From positions 1-64,000 of the forward strand of contig CACNIG010000007.1 of assembly GCA_902620455.1 (NCBI GenBank): a stretch of 64,000 bases of DNA, read 5' to 3'. The stretch is from an uncultured Bacteroidota bacterium (GTDB lineage Bacteria; Bacteroidota; Bacteroidia; Flavobacteriales; Flavobacteriaceae). Position numbers and translations under genes: made by a program. Below the pieces are notes generated by a model, which saw only the letters and a list, made by a program, of their open reading frames with translations, was not told the DNA's origin and did no database searches. Each line of letters starts with the position of its first letter. Positions within the stretch are counted from its first letter, which is position 1. Of this stretch, positions 44,546 to 51,991 are shown in pieces.

Positions 44546-45276
44546 TAATCCTCATAAGAGGCGTATAGAATACCTTTCTCAAGTAATTTAATAAATCTTT
44601 CATCTTCGTATACTTCCTTGGTGTGTCCTAGACCTGTATAGAATGACCTTCCACCGTCATACTCATGATACCATGTTATTGGATGATAGTCAGGATGTTC
44701 ACCACCTATGTAGGAGTCTTCGTCAAGATTTAATAAAATATTTACATCATAATTTACATAGTCAAAATTATACCACTCATCTTCAATTTCCCATTCAGAA
44801 TCTAAATGATTAGTAATTTTATGGTTTATTGTTAAAATTTTACCATTCATGACTTCTGGATGGTTTCTATAGTAAGCACCTACCAACTTTCCATACCATT
44901 GCCAGTTATACTCTGTGTCAGCTGCTGCATGAACTCCAACAAATCCTTTACCACTCTTAATGAAAGATTCCATAACTTTTTGTTCAACATCATTTAAAAT
45001 TTCCTCTGTTGTGTTAAGAAAAATAATTGTTTTAATCTCTTTTAAATTTTTATAAGTAATTACGCTAGAATTATCCGAGTGATATACGTTAAAATTATTC
45101 TTATTACCAATGTTTTGTATTAGTTTAAGGCCTGATTCAATCGAATCATGAACCCAACCTTTAGTTTCTGTAATTACAAGTACGGAATATGAGTTATTGC
45201 CAGAACAGTTAAGACAATTTATGTCTGTATCAAATGGAAATAAAAAGAAATTAATGAATAATAACACAATCCTCAT
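44542..45276 (-). CDS. exported ThuA-domain protein
   Basis: 244 residues with signal peptide. ThuA (class I glutamine amidotransferase-like) fold: VLVITETKGWVHDSIESGLKLI, GKGFVGVHAAADTEYNW, DEWYNFDY, PITWYHEYDGGRSFYTGLGHTKEVYEDERF. All of these are conserved in ThuA proteins, which are linked to trehalose or other sugar use. The neighbourhood gives no sugar pathway. Confidence 0.92.
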   Translation of the reverse strand: MRIVLLFINFFLFPFDTDINCLNCSGNNSYSVLVITETKGWVHDSIESGLKLIQNIGNKNNFNVYHSDNSSVITYKNLKEIKTIIFLNTTEEILNDVEQKVMESFIKSGKGFVGVHAAADTEYNWQWYGKLVGAYYRNHPEVMNGKILTINHKITNHLDSEWEIEDEWYNFDYVNYDVNILLNLDEDSYIGGEHPDYHPITWYHEYDGGRSFYTGLGHTKEVYEDERFIKLLEKGILYASYEDY

Positions 45277-45298
45277 AATTAGGAGCTGTCGATGTTAA

Positions 45299-45751
45299 TC
45301 ATTTTCCAAAAACCTTCTTTAATTGACCTTTAGAGAGCCAAGTCCATTTAACTTCATTAGAACCAGCAGCAGTATAAAGTATTTTTACTTGTCCCGAAGT
45401 TAATCTTGAAACACCTAATTTTCCTCTGTCTAACTCTATATACCTTATTGGATCATTCCTTTTCATTTTGGAACCCATTAATATTGTGTTATAAATGTTA
45501 TCTAACTCCTCATCAGTGGCCTTAAACATGACATTAGTCATGTCATTCATGTCAGGAAATTCTAAATTTTGATATTTTAAATTATATATGTTTTCCTCGT
45601 TTATAACCTGTTTTGACAATTCAATATATTTATATAAAGATGAAACTTTACCAACTGTTTCTACTGAATAACCAGTGGAATGTTGATCAGTTTGAGCATA
45701 AGAAAAAGTACATGCAATAATAGCGATTAATGCAATTAGTGGTTTTTTCAT
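45299..45751 (-). CDS. small exported protein, unknown
   Basis: 150 residues with signal MKKPLIALIAIIACTFSYAQ. Mature sequence has YIELDRGKLGVSRLTSGQVKILYTAAG and ends VKWTWLSKGQLKKVFGK. No family recognised. Upstream of the ThuA gene by 22 bases on the same strand. Confidence 0.65.
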   Translation of the reverse strand: MKKPLIALIAIIACTFSYAQTDQHSTGYSVETVGKVSSLYKYIELSKQVINEENIYNLKYQNLEFPDMNDMTNVMFKATDEELDNIYNTILMGSKMKRNDPIRYIELDRGKLGVSRLTSGQVKILYTAAGSNEVKWTWLSKGQLKKVFGK

Positions 45752-45764
45752 ACATCAAAATTAA

Positions 45765-46361
45765 TTATTTTTTATTAATGAGAATTTTCTTTTTTAAGTA
45801 GTTTAACAATACCCCATAAACAGGGAGAAAAAGGATAAGTCCAATAATAATTTTTATAATAAGTTGATTTGTAGCAATTTCAAACCAATTATTTGCCATA
45901 TATATGTCTTCTGAATTGTAAAAAGCACTAAAAAAGAACGAATATGTATCAATAATATTCGATACAAAAGTTGAAAGAGAGGGTGCAACCCACCAATAAG
46001 AGTATTTATCTCTAAAATATTGAAAGGCATTTATGTCAATAAGAATACTTAACGCATATGCAATAGAGCTTGCAAGACTAATTCTCAATGCAATTGAAAT
46101 TGGATTCTGTTCATAGTATATAATAAAAAAAGAAGAAATTATTGCAAATGGAAAAGCAAATGAAATAGTTTTGGTTGCTATTGACTTACCGACTAGTCTT
46201 ACTGTCAAATCTGTAGCTACAACAACTAATGGAAAGCTAAAGGCTGCCCATGTTAACTTTATTCCAAAAATTTCAATAGGTATAGATACAAGGAAATTAG
46301 ATATCGTTATTATTACTATGTGAAGTAAAACTAGAAACTTTAATAATTTTCTATTTTTCAT
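45765..46361 (-). CDS. queuosine-precursor transporter of the YhhQ (VUT) family
   Basis: 198 residues with about six membrane helices. Family pattern: VSIPIEIFGIKLTWAAFSFPLVVVATDLTVRLVGK, the QN/DxxAF-type segment DINAFQYFRDK, and FVSNIIDTYSFFFSAF. YhhQ proteins import the queuosine precursors preQ0/preQ1. The start overlaps the upstream phosphoribosyltransferase gene by 11 bases. No que biosynthesis gene is visible, so salvage is plausible. Confidence 0.85.
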   Translation of the reverse strand: MKNRKLLKFLVLLHIVIITISNFLVSIPIEIFGIKLTWAAFSFPLVVVATDLTVRLVGKSIATKTISFAFPFAIISSFFIIYYEQNPISIALRISLASSIAYALSILIDINAFQYFRDKYSYWWVAPSLSTFVSNIIDTYSFFFSAFYNSEDIYMANNWFEIATNQLIIKIIIGLILFLPVYGVLLNYLKKKILINKK

Positions 46362-46815
46362 CTATTTTCCACCAATTTTCCCAAGGAAAAACATACCAAT
46401 AATCATGAGGTTTTGTGTTAACTGTTTTACCATAATATTCAACTTTTGAATTACTCTCTGATTTATTAATCAATACAGCAAAATGTATTTTTGTAGCCAG
46501 ATGTTTACTTAAATCTTTGATTATGCCAATAGTATTGCCTGAATCATTTATATCATCAATTATTAGCACTGAATTAAACTGTTTAATTTTTTCTTTAATA
46601 CTTGTTAAATCAGGCTCTATATTAGAGTCTCTCAATTCAATATTAATTACTTCGTGTGGTTTATTGAGATAGTGTGAAAGATAAATACCTGGAGTACATC
46701 CTCCTCTATTAATACTAATTATTACTTCAGGATCATAATTTGAGTCGACCAATTGTGCAGAAATTTTCTTGATGGAATCAATCATTTCCTCAATTGTAAA
46801 ATAAATTTTTTCCAT
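46351..46815 (-). CDS. purine-type phosphoribosyltransferase
   Basis: 154 residues of the type I PRTase fold. The PRPP loop is SVLIIDDINDSGNT, the early loop VIISINRGGCTPGIYLSHYL, and the C-terminal KPHDYWYVFPWEN resembles hypoxanthine/xanthine-guanine PRTases of the short bacterial-archaeal type. Overlap with yhhQ suggests salvage of purine-like bases, possibly coupled to precursor import. Confidence 0.85.
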   Translation of the reverse strand: MEKIYFTIEEMIDSIKKISAQLVDSNYDPEVIISINRGGCTPGIYLSHYLNKPHEVINIELRDSNIEPDLTSIKEKIKQFNSVLIIDDINDSGNTIGIIKDLSKHLATKIHFAVLINKSESNSKVEYYGKTVNTKPHDYWYVFPWENWWKIDEK

Positions 46816-46989
46816 CTACTTCTTCTTGTTCCTCTCAATGTTCCATAGTCCAACTACTCCCCATAACCCTAATGCAGAAAAACCAATATCTAAATAATCT
46901 ACCTCAAAGTATAACAGAAACCCCATTATGCCAATTGCTAGAATTGCAGGGCTTGCATAAATAAGAAAAGGTTCTTTATCTTTTTTCAT
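46816..46989 (-). CDS. 57-residue membrane protein
   Basis: MKKDKEPFLIYASPAILAIG start, two hydrophobic segments, and a basic end (NIERNKKK). The stop codon abuts the phosphoribosyltransferase ATG with no gap, which supports a real coupled gene despite its small size. Function unknown. Confidence 0.65.
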   Translation of the reverse strand: MKKDKEPFLIYASPAILAIGIMGFLLYFEVDYLDIGFSALGLWGVVGLWNIERNKKK

Positions 46990-47026
46990 GTTTTCAATAT
47001 AGAAAATTATACTTTAAATTAGGAGT

Positions 47027-47410
47027 ATGAAAAAAGAATTAAATAAAAAAAGTGATGTTGTAACTGTTGTTATCGATGTTTCATTCAAAGATGATATTGA
47101 AAATGTGAAACACTACATAAGAGAAGAACAATGCCCTCTCTTTTATAGTTTTAATCATGATGGTATAATCAAATTTGAGTGGTTCTTAAACGAAGAGGAT
47201 AACACAGCTACTCTTATTGAAGTATTTAAAAACTCTGATGTATGGGAAGAATTAGGAAATAAAGTTATTGGATCTCCTATTAACATAAGATTTAGAGAGT
47301 TATTTGAAATAGAAAAACTTACTGTTCTTGGTGATATTAATGATACATTCAAAGAGAAGATACAACCTATGAATCCTATAATTAAAACCTATGTTGGGGG
47401 TATAAGCTAA
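47027..47410 (+). CDS. monooxygenase-like (ABM/DABB) cytosolic protein
   Basis: 127 residues without signal peptide. The single alpha/beta domain contains FSFNHDGIIKFEWFLNEEDNTATLIEVFKNS-type strands (shown in part) and FEIEKLTVLGDINDTFKE. It is a paralogue of the lipoprotein at 33556-34011 but lacks that protein's signal. Small putative quinol monooxygenases and DABB proteins share this fold. Function unknown. Confidence 0.7.
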   Translation: MKKELNKKSDVVTVVIDVSFKDDIENVKHYIREEQCPLFYSFNHDGIIKFEWFLNEEDNTATLIEVFKNSDVWEELGNKVIGSPINIRFRELFEIEKLTVLGDINDTFKEKIQPMNPIIKTYVGGIS

Positions 47411-47435
47411 AGCTAGATAGAAAGGCCTGTAAAGT

Positions 47436-47591
47436 TTATTTAACAAGAAACTTCTTTGCAAATTTAATAAGCCAACCAAATTTGTAATACATAATTTTCA
47501 TTGTGTAAAACATATATGTTTTGGAATATGAAAGTTTTTGAATTAATTTATTACGCCCTAATATGTAGTTAATGCGTTTTAACAGACTCAT
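47436..47591 (-). CDS. possible 51-residue basic protein
   Basis: Starts MSLLKRINYILGRNKLIQKL and ends LIKFAKKFLVK; very basic, amphipathic, rich in Tyr and Met. It fills most of a 248-base gap between 47410 and 47659, which otherwise shows nothing. No family known, no overlap-type coupling, so it could be chance. Confidence 0.35.
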   Translation of the reverse strand: MSLLKRINYILGRNKLIQKLSYSKTYMFYTMKIMYYKFGWLIKFAKKFLVK

Positions 47592-47658
47592 AATATAAAA
47601 CTAAAGTAAAGAGTTTTAAAATATTAGTTTTGAGAGAAATTTAAAAAATTATTAACTT

Positions 47659-48078
47659 TTAAATAAGAGACGGTTTTAATACTATCTCACAATTAAGTGC
47701 TCCTGAAATAGGGCAGTTCTTCTTTGCATCCTCAGCTAATTCCTTAAATTCTTCTATTGACACTCCTGGCACCTTCGCACTAAGGTTAAGCTCTATGGAA
47801 ATGATTTTTCCATCTACAAACGTTAATACTGCATCTGTATTTAGTTCCTCTGGATTGTAGCCTGCCTCATTTAGGACAAAACTTAATTTCATATTAAAAC
47901 ATCCTGCATGAGCTGCAGCAATAAGTTCCTCCGGATTTGTTCCTAGCTTTCCTTCATCATTCTCAAATCTTGTTTTAAAACTATAAGGCATTTTATCAAA
48001 AGCTCCACTTTGAGCTGATAGAAAACCTTTTCCATCTGCACCATCCCCTTTCCAAATTGCATTTACTTTTCTTTTCAT
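47659..48078 (-). CDS. OsmC-family hydroperoxide reductase
   Basis: 139 residues from ATG 48078 (MKRKVNAIWKGDGADGKG); the longer in-frame start at 48147 overlaps the next gene and adds no family sequence. The two catalytic cysteines are in AAHAGCFNMKLSF and NCPISGAL. Thiol peroxidase acting on organic hydroperoxides, OsmC subgroup by the GKGFLSAQSGAF start. Confidence 0.93.
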   Translation of the reverse strand: MKRKVNAIWKGDGADGKGFLSAQSGAFDKMPYSFKTRFENDEGKLGTNPEELIAAAHAGCFNMKLSFVLNEAGYNPEELNTDAVLTFVDGKIISIELNLSAKVPGVSIEEFKELAEDAKKNCPISGALNCEIVLKPSLI

Positions 48079-48103
48079 AATATTTATTTTAGTTAAAACT
48101 GGG

Positions 48104-48301
48104 TTATTTCTTTTTCTTTCTAAAAAACTGAAATATTGCAAGTTCAATGAACATTAAAGCAAGAAAAATCCAAAAGAATAGATCATTATCATCATAAAAA
48201 AAGTATAAACCAGCAAAAACTAACGCAGGTATTAAAATGGCTATTTTTATTAAATTATCTTTAAATTCACCTGGGTATTCTTCCTTTTCTTCATTATCCA
48301 T
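48104..48301 (-). CDS. 65-residue membrane protein
   Basis: Acidic N-terminus MDNEEKEEYPGEFKDN, two hydrophobic helices (about 18-36 and 40-58), basic end FFRKKKK. Not recognised. Divergent from the nuclease/phosphatase-like lipoprotein gene. Confidence 0.65.
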   Translation of the reverse strand: MDNEEKEEYPGEFKDNLIKIAILIPALVFAGLYFFYDDNDLFFWIFLALMFIELAIFQFFRKKKK

Positions 48302-48334
48302 ATTTTAAAGATAAGAAACCGGGGTTAATTAATT

Positions 48335-49171
48335 ATGAAAAAACAATTATTACTCATATTACTAGGTTTATTTATTGTATTTAACTCTTGTACAGATTAC
48401 AATAAAAAGATCAATTTGATGACATATAATATTAGATTAAATACAGAAACCGATAGTATTAACAAGTGGGATAATAGAAAAGTGGGAATTGTTAATCTAA
48501 TTAAAGAAGAGAATGTAGATATTCTTGGAATTCAAGAAGCACTTCCCGATCAAATTGAGTATCTATCTAATCAATTAAAAGATTATGATTATGTAGGTGA
48601 AGGAAGGGATGGTGGAAATAGTGGAGAGTATTCTGCAATCTATTATAAAAGAGAAAGGATGAATCTAATAGAGACTGAAACTTTTTGGTTATCTGAAACA
48701 CCAGAAATACCCTCTGTGGGATGGGATGCAGTAATAAACAGGATTGTAACACTTGGAGTTTTTAAAATAAAAAATTTGGGTAAAGAATTAATAATTTATA
48801 ATACTCATTTTGATCATATTGGTAAAGTTGCTCGAGAAAAATCAGCTAGTATAATTCTTAATCATATAAGTAAAAATAATTACCAAGATAAACCAACTGT
48901 AGTTATGGGTGATTTAAATGCAAATCCTGACGAGTCACCAATAAAATTATTATCAGAACAACTTGAGGATTCATTTAAGAAACTCCCAATAAAAGATCCT
49001 ATTGGAACATTCAGTGGTTTTGATCCAAGAAGTAAACTATCAAATAGGATAGACTATATATTTACCAAGGAAATAAAGATTATTGATTATAAGCACATCG
49101 ACAAAAAATTACCAAGTGGACTTTGGCCATCTGATCACTTGCCTATTTTTATCTCAATAGTTTTTGAATAA
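48335..49171 (+). CDS. endonuclease/exonuclease/phosphatase-family lipoprotein
   Basis: 278 residues. Lipoprotein signal with Cys19 (FIVFNSC). EEP fold motifs: LMTYNIRLNT, ILGIQEALPDQI (catalytic Glu), YNTHFDHIG, VVMGDLNANP and PSDHLPIFI (catalytic Asp-His). The exported position suggests phosphodiesterase action on extracellular nucleotides, DNA or phospholipid. Substrate unknown. Confidence 0.92.
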   Translation: MKKQLLLILLGLFIVFNSCTDYNKKINLMTYNIRLNTETDSINKWDNRKVGIVNLIKEENVDILGIQEALPDQIEYLSNQLKDYDYVGEGRDGGNSGEYSAIYYKRERMNLIETETFWLSETPEIPSVGWDAVINRIVTLGVFKIKNLGKELIIYNTHFDHIGKVAREKSASIILNHISKNNYQDKPTVVMGDLNANPDESPIKLLSEQLEDSFKKLPIKDPIGTFSGFDPRSKLSNRIDYIFTKEIKIIDYKHIDKKLPSGLWPSDHLPIFISIVFE

Positions 49172-49185
49172 TTACAATGGATTGA

Positions 49186-51291
49186 TTATTTGGTAATACT
49201 AAATACTACATACTTATCACCAGATTTAGTTCCAAGTTTACCACCACCTGATGCAATTGCAATATATGGGTTACCTTCTATCTCAAAATAACTTGGGGTA
49301 GCAAAACCTGAAAAAGGGAGTATTTCTTCCCATAGCAACTCTCCATTTTTACTATTAAAAGCTCTTATCTTATTATCAGCTGTAGCTGCAATAATAATTA
49401 TACCAGATTTAGTTACAATTGGACCACCATAATTTTCTGTGCCAGTTATAATATTATTCTCAATACCTATATCTGTTTGACCTAGTGGAATTTTCCAATC
49501 TAGTTTACCTGTATTTAAATTTATAGAATTAAGAGTCCCCCAAGGTGGATTAATAGCAGGATATCCATCATTTGTAATAAACTTATTATATCCTGTTGAT
49601 GTATAAAAAACTTCTTCATTAATTGCAAGAATATTTGTTTTGTCTCCATCTTTTAGATTCATAATATAATCAACTATCTTTTCAATTTTTTGATCATCTA
49701 AAAATTTAAATCCAGGCATTAGGCCTTTGCCATTTATTACAAGTGATCTCAACTCATCAAAATTATACTTACTACTGAGATCAAGTATTGATGGATTCTC
49801 TCCGGAACCTTTATAGTCAATCCCATGACACATTAAACATTGTTTATTATATATATTCATTCCTTGAGAATCTGTATTAGAAACTTTTTTCATCGTCAGT
49901 ATCCAAGGCATTTCATTTGAATTAATAAACAGCTTGTTATTTATAGGGTCTAGAGCAGGACCTCCCCACTCAGCACCACCATCAAATCCAGGAAAAATTA
50001 ATGTACCTTCTTCAGAAGGAGGAGAAAATATGTCATCTTTTAAGAGTGAAGTAAAAATTTTAATAAGACTATCCCTTTCTCTTTCAATTACAAAAGAGTT
50101 AATATCATTTTTAGTTAATGATTGTCTAGAGAATGGGTCAGGAAAAGTCGGAATTGGTTGAGTCTTTGATAAAACCTCTCCTTCTAAATTAGATTTGGAA
50201 GGAACAGGTCTTTCAATAATTTCATATAAAGGTTTTCCAGTAATTCTATTTAATAAATATATGTACCCTGATTTTGTCACTTGGGCAAGAGAAGGTATAA
50301 TTGAATCATTCATTGAATAGTCAAATAATATAGGAGGAGCAGGAAGATCCCTGTCCCAAACATCATGATGAACTGTTTGAAAATGCCATATTTTATTACC
50401 TGTTTCGGCACTTAATGCAATTATGGAGTTTGCAAAGAGGTTATCTCCCACCCTGTCACCGCCATAAAAATCATAACTTACCGATCCTGTTGGTGCATAT
50501 AGAATTCCTCTTTCTTCATCTAATGTTAATCCTGACCATGCATTAGCTCCACCCAGCCTTTTATATGCATCAGGATCAGAGTAAGTTTCATGTCCATCCT
50601 CACCTATTTCAGGTATAGTATTAAAACTCCATTTTAAATCACCAGTATTTGCATCAAATGCCCTAATATTTCCTTTTGCAGCAGGATTACCCTCACTAAC
50701 ACTAGACCCAACTATTATTAGATTTTTATAAATAACTCCCGGGGAAGTCATGGTTACAAATAAAGAACTGGAATTAGTGCCTAAACCTGTATGTAAGTCC
50801 ACGAATCCATTATTACCAAAACTTGAATCTGCAATACCATTTTTAATATTTACCTTAAATAATTTAGACCCTACCGCATAAAAAATAAAAGACTGTTTAG
50901 AATTATCTTTAAAATATGTAATTCCCCTACAGACATTTACTCTTGAATCATCATTGTCAAAAAAATTATAATCACTATTAAAAGGATCAAATACCCATAT
51001 TTCTGAACCTGATTTAGCTTCTAGAGAAAATAATTTGAGCTTTGGAGAGACACCATAAAACTTGTCATTTATAATTAGTGGATTAGTTTGAATCTGTGAA
51101 AAATTATAATTGTCAGCTGAGCTATATTCCCAAACTTTCTTGAGATTTGAGATATTATTTAGGTTCAGCTTTTCTGAATTGACGAACTGCGTCCTTTTGT
51201 ATGAGCCACCGTAAACATTCCAATCAATATTTTTTTCGCACGAAAATAAAAGAACGAAACAAAGAAAAAGAAATATCCTGATTCTATTCAT
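49186..51291 (-). CDS. PQQ-dependent dehydrogenase with inserted c-type haem domain (lipoprotein)
   Basis: 701 residues. Lipoprotein signal MNRIRIFLFLCFVLLFSC (Cys18). An eight-bladed quinoprotein propeller runs from about 25 to 430 (WSFNTIPEIGEDGHETY, GGANAWSGLTLDEERGILYAPTGS, FQTVHHDVWDRDLPAPPILF), a cytochrome c module is inserted near 485 (CLMCHGIDYKG) with its Met ligand probably in GLMPGF, and the propeller closes to 701. Resembles membrane alcohol/glucose-type dehydrogenases; oxidises a sugar or alcohol and passes electrons to the chain. PQQ synthesis genes are not in the window. Confidence 0.92.
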   Translation of the reverse strand: MNRIRIFLFLCFVLLFSCEKNIDWNVYGGSYKRTQFVNSEKLNLNNISNLKKVWEYSSADNYNFSQIQTNPLIINDKFYGVSPKLKLFSLEAKSGSEIWVFDPFNSDYNFFDNDDSRVNVCRGITYFKDNSKQSFIFYAVGSKLFKVNIKNGIADSSFGNNGFVDLHTGLGTNSSSLFVTMTSPGVIYKNLIIVGSSVSEGNPAAKGNIRAFDANTGDLKWSFNTIPEIGEDGHETYSDPDAYKRLGGANAWSGLTLDEERGILYAPTGSVSYDFYGGDRVGDNLFANSIIALSAETGNKIWHFQTVHHDVWDRDLPAPPILFDYSMNDSIIPSLAQVTKSGYIYLLNRITGKPLYEIIERPVPSKSNLEGEVLSKTQPIPTFPDPFSRQSLTKNDINSFVIERERDSLIKIFTSLLKDDIFSPPSEEGTLIFPGFDGGAEWGGPALDPINNKLFINSNEMPWILTMKKVSNTDSQGMNIYNKQCLMCHGIDYKGSGENPSILDLSSKYNFDELRSLVINGKGLMPGFKFLDDQKIEKIVDYIMNLKDGDKTNILAINEEVFYTSTGYNKFITNDGYPAINPPWGTLNSINLNTGKLDWKIPLGQTDIGIENNIITGTENYGGPIVTKSGIIIIAATADNKIRAFNSKNGELLWEEILPFSGFATPSYFEIEGNPYIAIASGGGKLGTKSGDKYVVFSITK

Positions 51292-51416
51292 TTAATAAGC
51301 TTTTTTATATTGTCAATAGTTATTTTAAGTACAATTTTATGAACAGAATCTTTAGGGTTTTGAATCTCTTCGTCTAACCTTTCTAGTAATTCAGCAATTG
51401 TACTATCTTTTCTCAC
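51288..51416 (-). CDS. possible 42-residue protein upstream of the quinoprotein
   Basis: GTG start at 51416; reads MRKDSTIAELLERLDEEIQN, charged and helical. The stop overlaps the quinoprotein ATG (ATGA), a coupling sign. No family known. Confidence 0.45.
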   Translation of the reverse strand: MRKDSTIAELLERLDEEIQNPKDSVHKIVLKITIDNIKKLIK

Positions 51417-51473
51417 ATTTCGAATATAATAAAAAACCTAGTTGAATTAAATGAGGATTTTTAATTTTATAAC

Positions 51474-51599
51474 ATGAAAAATGAAAAAGACATATTGGAC
51501 CATTTTTTAAATAATTGTCCTGTTGAGGCTAAAAATTATTTTGAAAATATTTTAAGTAGACTAGAAAGGATTGAAAAGAAATTAGATTCTATAAAATAG
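51474..51599 (+). CDS. possible 41-residue coiled-coil protein
   Basis: ATG 51474; reads MKNEKDILDHFLNNCPVEAK then YFENILSRLERIEKKLDSIK, a heptad-like amphipathic helix. It is divergent from the GTG-start small gene and fills the otherwise empty 51417-51614 gap. No family known. Confidence 0.45.
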   Translation: MKNEKDILDHFLNNCPVEAKNYFENILSRLERIEKKLDSIK

Positions 51600-51614
51600 T
51601 TATAACTATTAATC

Positions 51615-51980
51615 TCAAGGTTTTATAAATGCATGTTTAACTAAAACATCTAAAGAAGTATATTCCAGAGTTTTTTCATGAGTAGCTTCAAGGATAAGCT
51701 TTGGAGCCTTATTAGCCTTTTCTGCCTCAATCCATCTTGATACACATAAACACCACTTATCACCTGCTTTTAATCCAGGAAATTGATAGTGAGGAGCTGG
51801 TGTGATTAAGTCATTACCTCTGGATGCAGAAAAACTTAGAAATTCATCAGTCATTATAGCACAAACAGTGTGTGTGCCAATATCCTCGTCTATAGTTCTG
51901 CATGATCCATCTCTAAAATATCCAGTCATCGGACTAGTGCAACATATATGCAGTTTCTCTCCAAACACATTTTTTTCCAT
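51615..51980 (-). CDS. DUF2237 protein
   Basis: 121 residues with the family sequence CCTSPMTGYFRDGSC, GTHTVCAIMTDEFLSFSASRGNDL, GDKWCLCVSRWIEA and APKLILEATHEKTL. Conserved cysteines (CC, C in GSC, C in TVC, WCLC). Unknown function. Last gene of the seven-gene minus-strand peptidase operon, 11 bases after the M28 gene. Confidence 0.93.
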   Translation of the reverse strand: MEKNVFGEKLHICCTSPMTGYFRDGSCRTIDEDIGTHTVCAIMTDEFLSFSASRGNDLITPAPHYQFPGLKAGDKWCLCVSRWIEAEKANKAPKLILEATHEKTLEYTSLDVLVKHAFIKP

Positions 51981-51991
51981 AAAAATGTTTA

